The translations under genes were made by a program, and so were the position numbers. 41,624 nt of DNA, from contig KQ959253.1 in assembly GCA_001552775.1 (NCBI GenBank), positions 133,001 to 174,624 on the forward strand, in the 5' to 3' direction. The notes beneath the pieces are model-generated. The model was not told where the DNA came from and did no database searches. It saw nothing but the letters and a program-made list of their open reading frames with translations. This document shows positions 1 to 6,820 of this stretch, in pieces (position 1 is the stretch's first letter; each line of letters starts with the position of its first letter). The stretch comes from Bacteroidales bacterium KA00251 (GTDB lineage Bacteria > Bacteroidota > Bacteroidia > Bacteroidales > Porphyromonadaceae).

Positions 1-409
1 GGGAAGAAGCGATGTAGACCCAGTCGTTGTCGGTGCCTACTTGGGTCAGCACACGGTTTTTTTTGCCATCTCCTACACCTGAGACGCCTTTAGATCCTGC
101 TCCTACGGTCCATAAAGTGCCATCGCTTTTAAGGAAAAATCCCGTTCCTCTAGAGCCCGACATCATTGTCCAGTTTTGCTCCTTGCTCATAGGATGCCAC
201 TCAGAAGAGCGATCTCCATTGGTTTTGTAGCCAAGTTGATCTTCATCATTCCAGCCACAAGACCAGAGCGAACCATCACTTCTTATGGCATAGCTAGTCG
301 CATCTGCGGAGTATACATCTCGCCAAACGTATTGCGCCCACGAGATAAAAACTGTACTTAGGAGCACGACACTGATTAAGGCTCCTCTTACAAGGTAATC
401 TTTTCTCAT
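1..409 (-). CDS. RCC1-repeat secreted protein, left copy (3' end outside window)
   Basis: The gene starts at the ATG at 409 and runs off the left edge, so only about 136 N-terminal codons are present. It matches the start of the full copy at 1212-2705 base for base in register (constant offset of 2296, no indels). The protein has a signal peptide followed by RCC1-type blade motifs such as DGSLWSCGWN and SDGTLWTVG, which in the RCC1 family form a seven-bladed propeller. By analogy with the full copy it should be exported and should carry a T9SS sorting domain, but that part is not visible. Where the full copy reads FISCAQ at the signal-peptide end, this copy reads FISWAQ, so lipidation is impossible here and signal peptidase I cleavage is more likely. 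Its promoter is at 632-663. Ligand and role are unknown. Confidence 0.85.
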   Translation of the reverse strand, partial: MRKDYLVRGALISVVLLSTVFISWAQYVWRDVYSADATSYAIRSDGSLWSCGWNDEDQLGYKTNGDRSSEWHPMSKEQNWTMMSGSRGTGFFLKSDGTLWTVGAGSKGVSGVGDGKKNRVLTQVGTDNDWVYIASS

Positions 410-631
410 TTTACTTTTTAATTATAGTTTCAATAGTGATTAAGTGGTCAGGTCAAGAGGAAAATCGCTGGGCATGGTCGCAGCGACAAGGAATAGCTTT
501 GTCTAAAGTTGCCCCACCGCTTTCTGGATGTTTTTTGAGTGAAATGTGGTAGGATTGGATATTTTTAGACATTAGTTTCCTGTTTTTTTTCTTTACTGGC
601 GAAATGGTGATTTTGTATTTCAAACTATTGA

Positions 632-663
632 CAAATGTATATAAATATATTGACTATTGCAAA
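632..663 (-). promoter_or_regulatory. Bacteroidetes promoter for left RCC1 gene
   Basis: On the minus strand TTTG (663-660) is followed after 20 bp by TACATTTG (639-632). This is a full match to the -33 TTTG / -7 TAnnTTTG promoter of the primary Bacteroidetes sigma factor. It implies a leader of roughly 220 nt before the ATG at 409. The same element is conserved upstream of the second RCC1 copy. Confidence 0.75.
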
Positions 664-766
664 AGCTGTCTGATTTATTGATTGAATTTTGAGAGAAAAG
701 AGTGATTTGTCCTTTTGTTCAAGAGGATGTAAGTAACTAGAAGGAGAGACAAGAATTGTAACCTCT

Positions 767-879
767 GTTGCCCCAATTTTTTCAAGCTCTTGGGCTAAAG
801 TGTCCTCTAGTCCAAAGAGTGTAGTGGCTGTCATTGGGAAAGTGCCTTGTAGGAAATCCTCAATGGTAGAGGATTCCAT
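767..879 (-). pseudogene. 5' fragment of THUMP-domain RNA methyltransferase gene
   Basis: From the ATG at 879 about 38 codons resemble the N-terminus of Bacteroidetes RlmL/RlmK-type class I RNA methyltransferases. The telltale stretch is TATTLFGLEDTLAQELEKIG, like the usual x-A-x-T-x-x-G-L-E-x-x-L-A-x-E-L-x-x-L-G-A start. Similarity stops near 767, exactly where the sequence becomes the upstream flank shared by both RCC1 copies. The frame then continues through that flank to a stop at 625 and reads as non-homologous sequence. The THUMP body and the SAM-binding methyltransferase domain are absent, so the fragment cannot be functional. I infer that the RCC1 cassette duplication or an associated rearrangement cut the gene. 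The rest is not in the window. Confidence 0.6.
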
Positions 880-1118
880 AGAGTTCTCTTTTTCTTCTCC
901 TTCTTTTTCTCATTTTTTTAGTCGATATACCCTTAGTAAGGGCTTTATTATAAAGGTAGTTATTTTATCCTTTTGCAGGAGAAGATGCGGATAGGTCGCA
1001 GGAACTTCCAGCCGTCTTTTCCCCTTAGTGGGGATAGAAAATGGGATAAATCGGGTTTGAATGTACCCCCGAAGAAAGTCCCTTGTTCCCCTTCTCCTTG
1101 AAAAGGAGTCTCGTGATG
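880..1118. other. Gap with no recognisable gene
   Basis: This stretch lies between the methyltransferase fragment and the terminator of the second RCC1 gene. A 73-codon frame on the minus strand (910-1131) has no recognisable domain or start context and runs into the terminator, so I do not call it. A near-match to a -7 element (TACCTTTA on the minus strand, around 950) may be the old promoter of the truncated methyltransferase gene. Confidence 0.4.
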
Positions 1119-1158
1119 TAAAAAGGCTCAATCACTTCTATGAAAGTGACTGAGCCTT
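1119..1158 (-). terminator. Rho-independent terminator of RCC1 gene
   Basis: The arms at 1123-1137 and 1144-1158 form a 15-bp stem with one mismatch around a 6-nt loop. On the minus strand the stem is followed by a short T-run. It lies about 55 bp past the stop of the RCC1 gene at 1212. Confidence 0.75.
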
Positions 1159-1211
1159 CGTCATTATTATCTCCTAAGAGGAGCTTTCTGCTTCAAAGCG
1201 AAACTTATAGG

Positions 1212-2705
1212 TTAGTGAGCACGACCAATCTGTAGAATTTTTGTGGTATGCCCAATGATAGCAAGGTAGGTACCTTCAGTCAGGTTGCGAATATCCACAC
1301 ATACGCTATTGGAGTCTTCAGACGAAGAGATCTTCTTAATACAAGTGCGTCCCTCTAGAGAGATAATCTTAATTTCGCTACCACGAGGCACACCGGCTAT
1401 GTATAGATAGTCGCTTGTGGGGTTGGGGTAGAGCTGTATCTCTTCTTCCGCTGGAGTAGAGGATATACTCAGCACGTTGTCCTGGGGACAAGGTATAAGC
1501 TTGGGACTCTTGCTAAAGGCGGTTGAAAACACGGAAACGTCGGAACCGTCTCCCAGTTGCCCTCCTTTATTTCTGCCCCAAGCATACATCTCGCCTTCCG
1601 TTGTGATAACGATTGCATAGGCCTCTCCTGCGGTGATTTTTTTGTATTTCTTGCCCTCTGGAAGCAGTGGGGTAATTGGAGTGGATGTCCAAGGAATATT
1701 TTCGTAATATCCTCGGAAAATCACTCCCTTGCCGTCACCTAGAAAGCCATCTTCGTTGACTCCCCAGATCTTAATTTCATTCATTGACTCGCTGCTCCCA
1801 TATCCTACTATTGTACCTTTGGTATAACCTTCGATAGCGACGGGAGCTGTGCCATAGTCTAGTTTAGTTAAACCATAAATCTCTTCACTGGCTTGTGGAT
1901 CATCTTTGCCGAAAAGGAAGTTTTCAATGTTGCTACCACATCCCCATACAGAGCCATCTTTTTTGAAGGCACAAGTACGACGAGATAAGATGATTACATC
2001 TTTCCAATCGTTATCTGTACCAATCTGAGTAGGTGTCTTGATGATTTTAGGAGATCTTGGGGGGAGTCCTAGGTCGTTGTAGATGTTGCTTCCCCATGCC
2101 CATAGGGTGCCATCTTTTTTGAGGCCGATAGCATTGTTTTCACCAGAGACAACCTTTACCCAGTTGTTGTCTGTACCAATTTGTGTGGGTACCATCACGA
2201 TCTTTTTTGAGGCGAGCAACTGGCTGTAGGTGTTGTCTCCCCATCCCCAGAGGGTACCATCTTTCTTTATAGCATATCCGTTGTTACCCCAAAAGTGGGA
2301 AGAAGCGATGTAGACCCAGTCGTTGTCGGTACCTACTTGGGTCAGCACACGATTTTTCTTGCCATCTCCCACACCTGAGACGCCTTTAGCTCCTGCTCCT
2401 ACTGTCCACAAAGTGCCATCACTTTTAAGGAAAAATCCCGTACCATTAGAGCCCGACATCATTATCCAGTTTTGCTCCTTACTCATAGGATGCCACTCAG
2501 AGGAATGATATCCATTGGTCTTATAGCCAAGTTGATCATCATCATTCCAGCCACAAGACCAGAGCGAACCATCACTTCTTATGGCGTAGCTAGTTCCATC
2601 TGAGGCGTATACATCTCGCCAAACGTATTGCGCACACGAGATAAAAACTGTACTTAGGAGCACGACACTGATTAAGGCTCCTCTTACAAGGTAATCTTTT
2701 CTCAT
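1212..2705 (-). CDS. RCC1-repeat protein with T9SS C-terminal sorting domain
   Basis: A 497-residue secreted protein. An N-terminal signal peptide ends near FISCAQ (residues 22-27). It is followed by about seven RCC1/BNR-like repeats with the recurring pattern KKDGTLWxWGxN (for example KKDGTLWGWGDN and KKDGTLWAWGSN), which in this family fold into a beta-propeller. The last 75 residues start with LYPNPTSDYLYI and match the T9SS type A sorting domain, so the protein is probably carried across the outer membrane and attached to the cell surface. The Cys near the signal-peptide end is only a weak lipobox and is replaced by Trp in the tandem paralogue. The gene has its own promoter (2923-2955), a roughly 210-nt leader and a terminator (1119-1158). 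The binding partner is not predictable from sequence. Confidence 0.9.
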   Translation of the reverse strand: MRKDYLVRGALISVVLLSTVFISCAQYVWRDVYASDGTSYAIRSDGSLWSCGWNDDDQLGYKTNGYHSSEWHPMSKEQNWIMMSGSNGTGFFLKSDGTLWTVGAGAKGVSGVGDGKKNRVLTQVGTDNDWVYIASSHFWGNNGYAIKKDGTLWGWGDNTYSQLLASKKIVMVPTQIGTDNNWVKVVSGENNAIGLKKDGTLWAWGSNIYNDLGLPPRSPKIIKTPTQIGTDNDWKDVIILSRRTCAFKKDGSVWGCGSNIENFLFGKDDPQASEEIYGLTKLDYGTAPVAIEGYTKGTIVGYGSSESMNEIKIWGVNEDGFLGDGKGVIFRGYYENIPWTSTPITPLLPEGKKYKKITAGEAYAIVITTEGEMYAWGRNKGGQLGDGSDVSVFSTAFSKSPKLIPCPQDNVLSISSTPAEEEIQLYPNPTSDYLYIAGVPRGSEIKIISLEGRTCIKKISSSEDSNSVCVDIRNLTEGTYLAIIGHTTKILQIGRAH

Positions 2706-3056
2706 TTTACTTTTTAATTATAGTTTCAATAGAGATTAAATGGTCAGATAAAGAGGAAAGTCGCTGGGCATGGCGATAGCGACAAGGAGTGGGTTTGTCT
2801 AAGGTTGCCCTATCGCTTGCTGGATATTTTTTGAGTGAAATGTGGTAGGATTGGATCATTTTAGACATTAGTTTCTTGTCCTTTTAACGATAAGATGGAG
2901 ATTGTGCGTTTCGAATCGGTGGCAAATGTATATAAATATATTGACTAGTGCCAAAGTTGCTTGATTTATTGCTTGTATTTTGAAGGAATGTGTGATTTAA
3001 CTATTTGTTCAAGAGACTGAAAGTAACTTGATAGAGAAACAAAAATTGTAACCTCT
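2297..3056 (-). repeat. Right copy of duplicated RCC1 promoter-gene cassette
   Basis: Homologous to 1-766. The upstream edge of similarity is at 3056. Beyond it the sequence (3057-3150) is unique, carries no recognisable gene, and differs from the methyltransferase fragment that abuts the left copy. Confidence 0.85.
2923..2955 (-). promoter_or_regulatory. Bacteroidetes promoter for RCC1 gene
   Basis: On the minus strand TTTG (2955-2952), a 21-bp spacer and TACATTTG (2930-2923) match the -33/-7 consensus. The start codon is at 2705, giving an unusually long leader that is conserved in the other copy. I found no convincing covarying hairpin in that leader. Confidence 0.75.
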
Positions 3057-3151
3057 TAGGTGTGCACTTTGTAGGGATGAGTTGGACCTCTTTATCGGCT
3101 GTTTCTTAAAGGGGTAGGCTTTTTCAAGAAAGGATATGTATGTTTTTTGAA

Positions 3152-3239
3152 AAAAGTCACGGAAGATTTTTGTAAAAGTCACGGAAGATTTTTGTAAAAG
3201 TCTCGGAAGAATTTTGGAAAAGTCTCGGAAGATTTTTGG
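3152..3239. repeat. 22-bp tandem array, four units
   Basis: Units begin at 3152, 3174, 3196 and 3218, each exactly 22 bp. Every unit has AAAAGTC, then (A/T)CGGAAGA, then a T-rich tail. Units 1-2 read GTCACGG and units 3-4 read GTCTCGG. There are no unique spacers, so this is a minisatellite and not a CRISPR array. The A-tracts recur every 22 bp, about two helical turns, so intrinsic curvature is plausible. The array lies 41 bp left of a MITE. Confidence 0.9.
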
Positions 3240-3280
3240 GCGAAAGTGGAAGACTGTGTATTAAGGGGGGTGTCTAATTG

Positions 3281-3455
3281 GAGACTGTTGCATAAAGGCG
3301 AATCGCTGTGTTGCTTCCGGGATTCGGCTTTGGTCACATACGGAGGTGTGCTCCCTTCTGACCCAACCCTCTGCGCCTTGCGCTTCATCCTTTCTGCAAG
3401 GTCTAGACAATCTTGCGAGCAAGATTGTGAGACTGTTGACTTTTGCAATAGTCTC
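3281..3455 (+). mobile_element. MITE copy A (175 bp)
   Basis: A non-autonomous element with terminal inverted repeats (left GAGACTGTTGCA, right end TGCAATAGTCTC) and a 5-bp target duplication AATTG (3276-3280 and 3456-3460). Inside it carries the perfect palindrome CAATCTTGCGAGCAAGATTG (3408-3427). Its last 27 bp are themselves a hairpin (GAGACTGTTG, 7-nt loop, CAATAGTCTC). No transposase is encoded. Four of six reading frames are open from end to end. It is nearly identical to copy B (two differences), implying recent mobility. The family is unnamed here; the ends resemble those of IS4/IS5-type elements of Porphyromonas, but that link is from memory only. Confidence 0.9.
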
Positions 3456-3472
3456 AATTGAGGATATTTGAC

Positions 3473-3480
3473 TATCTTTG
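3473..3480 (+). promoter_or_regulatory. -7 element for tRNA-Ala
   Basis: TATCTTTG matches TAnnTTTG exactly, 44 bp before the tRNA. No -33 TTTG exists at the usual spacing. That region is now occupied by the end of MITE copy A, whose target duplication ends at 3460. Confidence 0.5.
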
Positions 3481-3524
3481 CGGAAGATAACTAGTACCTA
3501 GGTACATTTGAGAGGTACAAATTA

Positions 3525-3598
3525 GGGGCGTTAGCTCATCTGGCTAGAGCGCGACAATGGCATTGTCGAGGCGATCGGTTCGAGTCCGATACGCTCCA
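3525..3598 (+). tRNA. tRNA-Ala (anticodon GGC)
   Basis: A 74-nt cloverleaf. The acceptor strand GGGGCGT pairs with ACGCTCC. The anticodon stem CGACA/TGTCG closes the loop ATGGCAT, giving anticodon GGC at 3559-3561, which reads alanine GCC/GCU codons. The T-arm GGTTCGAGTCC and the D-arm with AGCTCA are standard. The discriminator base is A (3598) and the next bases are CTT, so CCA is not encoded and must be added after transcription. The gene stands alone, is followed at once by a terminator, and is flanked by two same-orientation MITEs. Confidence 0.95.
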
Positions 3599-3601
3599 CT
3601 T

Positions 3602-3646
3602 AAAGAGCCGTCAAGTGAATAGCTTGCACACGGCTCTTTTTCTTTT
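3602..3646 (+). terminator. Terminator of tRNA-Ala
   Basis: The stem AAAGAGCCGT (3602-3611) pairs with ACGGCTCTTT (3630-3639) and is followed by a T-rich tail. The 18-nt loop contains a smaller possible pairing. It begins four bases after the tRNA. Confidence 0.9.
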
Positions 3647-3777
3647 GTTGTCCTAGGTAAGCGAGTGCGCCATTACGAAGATTCTTTTTTCAGATTCTTT
3701 TTTTTGTGGAGACGAAAGTCAAAACACGAGGAGAGTTTGTAGTAAGGGGTTTTCCAGTCGTAGTACGAGCTTCTTTT

Positions 3778-3952
3778 GAGACTGTTGCATAAAGGCGAAT
3801 CGCTGTGTTGCTTCCGGGATTCGGCTTTGGTCACATACGGAGGTGTGCTCCCTTCTGACCCAACCCTCTGCGCCTTGCGCTTCATCCTTTCTGCAAGGTC
3901 TAGACAATCTTGCGAGCAAGATTGTGAGACTGTTGACTTTTGCAACAGTCTT
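3778..3952 (+). mobile_element. MITE copy B (175 bp)
   Basis: Same orientation and length as copy A, with only two differences, both in the right end (CAACAGTCTT instead of CAATAGTCTC). The 5-bp target duplication is CTTTT (3773-3777 and 3953-3957); it could be read as 7 bp (TTCTTTT) because the last two element bases match. The rest of the 3647-4051 gap shows no gene. A near-match to a -7 element (TAACTTCG, 3992-3999) lies 52 bp before the next gene. Confidence 0.9.
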
Positions 3953-4051
3953 CTTTTAGGCGAGAAGAGTGGGACTTTCTCAAAGAATCGCTAACTTCGC
4001 TAAGAAACAGATACGAAAAAATACCTCTAAAATAGTAGTAAAACGAAGACT

Positions 4052-4468
4052 ATGTACAAGAAGAAATTAATGCTTCTAGCCACGGCCTTAATGATGGCAC
4101 TTGTGCCTGCTTTCTCTTCCTGCAAGGCAGGTAAAGAGCCTCAAAAAGACAGCGTGTTTCACATCAGTAGCGCCTCTTTTGATAGCCACTCCTCCGAGTC
4201 TAAATATGTAATGAGTTTCTCCGCAGAAGGTGGCGTTGCTTATATAGATTTTGAGAGTAGTGAGCCTTGGAATGCTACGTGCCAGGAGGATTGGTTTGTG
4301 CTAACACCCCAAAAAGGAACTCCTGGGAACATGAGGATGACTCTTAAGGTAAATGAAAATCAAAAAAACACCCCACGAAAAGGAAAGATTACGCTAGAAG
4401 CTAAAAGTGAAATCCTGGAGATCGTGCTCTTTCAGCAAAAACTTTATCAGGGCGATCTTGAGGAATAA
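4052..4468 (+). CDS. Small lipoprotein with BACON-like domain
   Basis: A 138-residue protein. A typical lipoprotein signal peptide ends at FSSC (Cys24). The remaining ~110 residues fit the BACON fold pattern: FSAEGGVAYIDFESSEPWNA, then DWFVLTPQKGTPG, then a V-x-x-N-x-x-x-x-x-R-x-G-x-I strand pair (VNENQKNTPRKGKITLEA) and a closing FQQK. BACON domains are beta-sandwich modules of Bacteroidetes surface proteins, often linked to carbohydrate or mucin binding and usually fused to an enzyme. Here the domain stands alone, 70 bp upstream of a nuclease-domain lipoprotein on the same strand with no terminator between, so the two probably act together. The binding target is unknown. Confidence 0.75.
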   Translation: MYKKKLMLLATALMMALVPAFSSCKAGKEPQKDSVFHISSASFDSHSSESKYVMSFSAEGGVAYIDFESSEPWNATCQEDWFVLTPQKGTPGNMRMTLKVNENQKNTPRKGKITLEAKSEILEIVLFQQKLYQGDLEE

Positions 4469-4538
4469 TTGTCACGAAGATACTTGCACAAGACTTTTTT
4501 TGTCCGTTTGTAACCTTATCTACTAAGTTGATTGATCT

Positions 4539-6278
4539 ATGAAAGTAATAAAATTGACACTCTCATACTCTTTGCTCTTGCTCTTGAGTATCCTTCCCTT
4601 TCAGGCTTGTCAAAGAGACAATAGCAAGAAAGTCACCCACGACGCACCCCTTACGTTTTATTCTAATGAACTACGCGTAGCGGGCAATCTGTGGACTGCT
4701 GGAGATAAGATAGGCATCTTTGCCTTCTCCCAAGGAGAAACTTTTGGCACAAGCACGCCCAAAGCAACCAATCTCGCCTATACTACAAAAAAAGGTGGTG
4801 CGGTCGCTAGCTTTGCCGCCGATCTTATGGATTCTGCTCTCTTCTTGCCAAAAAACAAGGAAGAGGCGTTCGATATTGTCGCTTACTACCCCTATACTCA
4901 AAACCAACAAGGAGAGAATTTGCCTGTTGTAAGAGAGGGCGACAAGAGCTTCCCCGATATCCTTTACAGCGACAATGCCAAGGCGTTGAGTGCCGAGACG
5001 CACAGTAGCACATCTGTGTTGCTTGCTTTTCGTCACTATATGAGCCGCATCCAGTTTCAGGTGATCAATGAATCTGGAAATAGGGTTGATGGAGCCACTG
5101 TATTGCTTACCAATATTCCCACGGCTGGAAGTTTTTCGTTGAGCACAAAGACCTTTTCTTTTGTGGGGAGTAGTAAGTCTTCTATTCGCTTTGTCCAAGA
5201 CGCTAAACAGCTTTACACAGCTTGTCTCGTTCCACACCTTCTCAGTGAGAGCAATAAGGTAGAGATTGTCCATGGCAATAAAACTTATAAAACAGATCTT
5301 CCTGCTACAATTCGAGACCTTCAGCCAGGAAAGTCCTACAAGCTAACCCTTTTGTTGCTGGGGGCAACAGGTGAGATCGTTGTAGCGGGAAATGCCTTCA
5401 TAGAAGATCGTGAAACGGGAGAAGTGACGGAGACTACACTGACGCCACAAGAGCCTTCAGTTCCCTCCAATCCTACGCTCCCTTCAGAGGAAAACAATTA
5501 CCTTGGAGAAAATGTGACTTCGGGCGATCCCAAACTCCTTGAAATGCCCCGTCCTTCAGGAGGAAGTCACAACTATTTGGTTACTCATAAAGTAGATGGC
5601 GAAGTAAACTATAGTGTAGAGTTTGACACCTCTCTTCGTACTCCTCGCTTTGTTGCTTTTACATTCAATAAAAAGAATAGCCAAAAGAATGTAGGTAGAA
5701 ATGATGCTTGGGGCTGGGATCCTCTTATTCCTTCGCGTTTTGAAACAAGTAGAAGTGACTTCTCTGGTTATTCAAGAGGGCACCTTGTGGCCTCCAACGA
5801 CCGCGTTTCTAGTCTTGCCGCAAACAAGCAAACCTTCTACTACTCCAATATGGCGCTGCAGTTGCAAAATCATAATAGTGGAATATGGCTAACTTTTGAG
5901 AAACTCCTGCAAAGCTGGGCTAGAGAAAAGGGGATGGCAGAGGGAAATAAAGTCCTCTATGTCGCAAAAGGAATTACCTGCGATGCCAATAAAGGGAACA
6001 ACTTTGTGATGGCATACGGCACAACGGGAATTCCTGTGGCAAAATATTTCTGGATGGCTGTCGTCTATTACGATGGCGCTAACTACTACAGTATTGCTTT
6101 CCTTACCGAGCACGACAAGCCCTCTACACAAAGACCTTTGAAAAAGTACGCCATGTCGGTAGACGAACTGGAAGCTTTTATCGGGCAGGACCTTTTCTTC
6201 AACTTCCCCGATGCCCAAGAAGAGGCTTTTGAGTCGCAATTGCCAGAGAAGCATCTTGATGTTTGGCCTGGAATCTGA
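4539..6278 (+). CDS. Fimbrillin-like / DNA-RNA nonspecific endonuclease fusion lipoprotein
   Basis: A 579-residue protein with a lipobox FQAC (Cys24). Residues ~35-290 look like a fimbrillin/Mfa-like domain: WTAGDKIGIFAFSQ, an AYYPYTQ strand, and LAFRHYMSRIQFQV, the usual F-x-H-x-x-S-x-I/V core. After a Pro/Ser/Thr-rich linker (~300-325), residues ~330-560 match the NUC1/EndA-type nuclease. They carry SRGHLVAS with catalytic His415 (family DRGH, here Ser for Asp) and YSNMALQ with metal-ligand Asn437, followed by HNSGIWLTFE. The enzyme family needs a divalent metal and cuts DNA and RNA without sequence preference. I infer an outer-membrane or surface nuclease anchored or displayed by the fimbrillin-like part. 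A strong terminator follows at 6328. Confidence 0.8.
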   Translation: MKVIKLTLSYSLLLLLSILPFQACQRDNSKKVTHDAPLTFYSNELRVAGNLWTAGDKIGIFAFSQGETFGTSTPKATNLAYTTKKGGAVASFAADLMDSALFLPKNKEEAFDIVAYYPYTQNQQGENLPVVREGDKSFPDILYSDNAKALSAETHSSTSVLLAFRHYMSRIQFQVINESGNRVDGATVLLTNIPTAGSFSLSTKTFSFVGSSKSSIRFVQDAKQLYTACLVPHLLSESNKVEIVHGNKTYKTDLPATIRDLQPGKSYKLTLLLLGATGEIVVAGNAFIEDRETGEVTETTLTPQEPSVPSNPTLPSEENNYLGENVTSGDPKLLEMPRPSGGSHNYLVTHKVDGEVNYSVEFDTSLRTPRFVAFTFNKKNSQKNVGRNDAWGWDPLIPSRFETSRSDFSGYSRGHLVASNDRVSSLAANKQTFYYSNMALQLQNHNSGIWLTFEKLLQSWAREKGMAEGNKVLYVAKGITCDANKGNNFVMAYGTTGIPVAKYFWMAVVYYDGANYYSIAFLTEHDKPSTQRPLKKYAMSVDELEAFIGQDLFFNFPDAQEEAFESQLPEKHLDVWPGI

Positions 6279-6327
6279 TCCGCCGAGACCTGGATATATT
6301 TCGTACGGCTTATCGTACAAGACCCAG

Positions 6328-6367
6328 AAAAAAGAGGGTTCTCCACATACGGAGGACCCTCTTTTTT
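6328..6367 (+). terminator. Terminator after nuclease gene
   Basis: AAAAAAGAGGGT and CTCC pair with GGAG and ACCCTCTTTTTT around a 6-nt loop, with a G:U at one position. Both strands have the A/T tails, so it could work in either direction. Confidence 0.85.
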
Positions 6368-6401
6368 CAGAGAGGAGTCTCTTTGATTAAAAGATCCTAG
6401 G

Positions 6402-6428
6402 GAGACTGTTGACTTTTGCAATAGTCTC
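6402..6428 (+). repeat. Solo 27-bp MITE-end hairpin
   Basis: Identical to the last 27 bp of MITE copy A (GAGACTGTTG, loop ACTTTTG, CAATAGTCTC). Neighbouring bases CTAGG and CCTAG extend the palindrome. It faces an inverted second copy at 6821-6847. Confidence 0.85.
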
Positions 6429-6820
6429 CCTAGCCTGTTTCTGGGAGAATGATGCTCCCCTCATGAAGGAATAGAAGGCTGTACCCTAGCGATTGGCAAA
6501 GTCTCATGGAGGCTACAGCTCATAAGAGAGGAGGGTAACTCGGAGTAGTCTAGAGAAGGCTATGCCTATGTTTGTGTGACCGATGAGGTCTTGGCTCCCC
6601 CCTTTCTCGTTAACTTCTTTCTGTGAATAGCCTCAAGTCAACTACTGAAGTTGAAAGCGTTTTTTTGTTGCCCACTTGACAAGGTCTAGATGGAGGGGGC
6701 ACATCAAGACGCAATTGTAGTTCAGCCTCTTTTTGAAGTGGTTTGAGAGGCGCTGAAGAAAGGTATCTAAATATAGAAGTAGAAGTTTTACTTGTTAAGG
6801 GGCTTTATGAATCCTTAAAG
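6429..6820. other. Non-coding stretch between two inverted MITE ends
   Basis: No frame with coding character and no recognisable RNA gene was found. The stretch is bracketed by two inverted 27-bp MITE ends, so it may be the core of a longer 446-bp relative (6402-6847) or a decayed insertion sequence. I could not recognise any transposase remnant. Confidence 0.45.

Larger units (their letters stand above)
1..766 (-). repeat. Left copy of duplicated RCC1 promoter-gene cassette
   Basis: Bases 1-766 correspond to 2297-3056. The coding part (1-409) aligns without gaps. The non-coding part (410-766) is clearly homologous but carries substitutions and a few small indels. Similarity ends abruptly at the shared ACCTCT (761-766 and 3051-3056). 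The duplicated unit therefore includes the promoter and the long leader, not just the coding sequence. Confidence 0.85.

Noticed and set aside
410-631. Riboswitch or structured leader upstream of the RCC1 genes
   Set aside because: A possible GCGATAG/CTATCGC stem in the right copy is not preserved by compensating changes in the left copy, and no known riboswitch motif was recognised.
910-1131. 73-codon minus-strand gene
   Set aside because: It overlaps the RCC1 terminator, is compositionally odd and has no recognisable motif.
3152-3239. CRISPR-like repeat array
   Set aside because: Units are directly adjacent with no unique spacers and no cas genes nearby; the same holds for 21675-21758 and 33664-33773.
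3246-3461. Small genes on either strand inside MITE copies A and B
   Set aside because: They exist only because the element has open frames; they lack start signals and recur wherever the element sits.
3281-3952. Composite transposon carrying tRNA-Ala
   Set aside because: Each MITE has its own 5-bp target duplication, so they inserted independently; there is no outer duplication and no transposase.
4671-5273. 200-codon minus-strand frame inside the nuclease gene
   Set aside because: It is an antisense shadow of a well-supported coding region and shows no protein-like motif.
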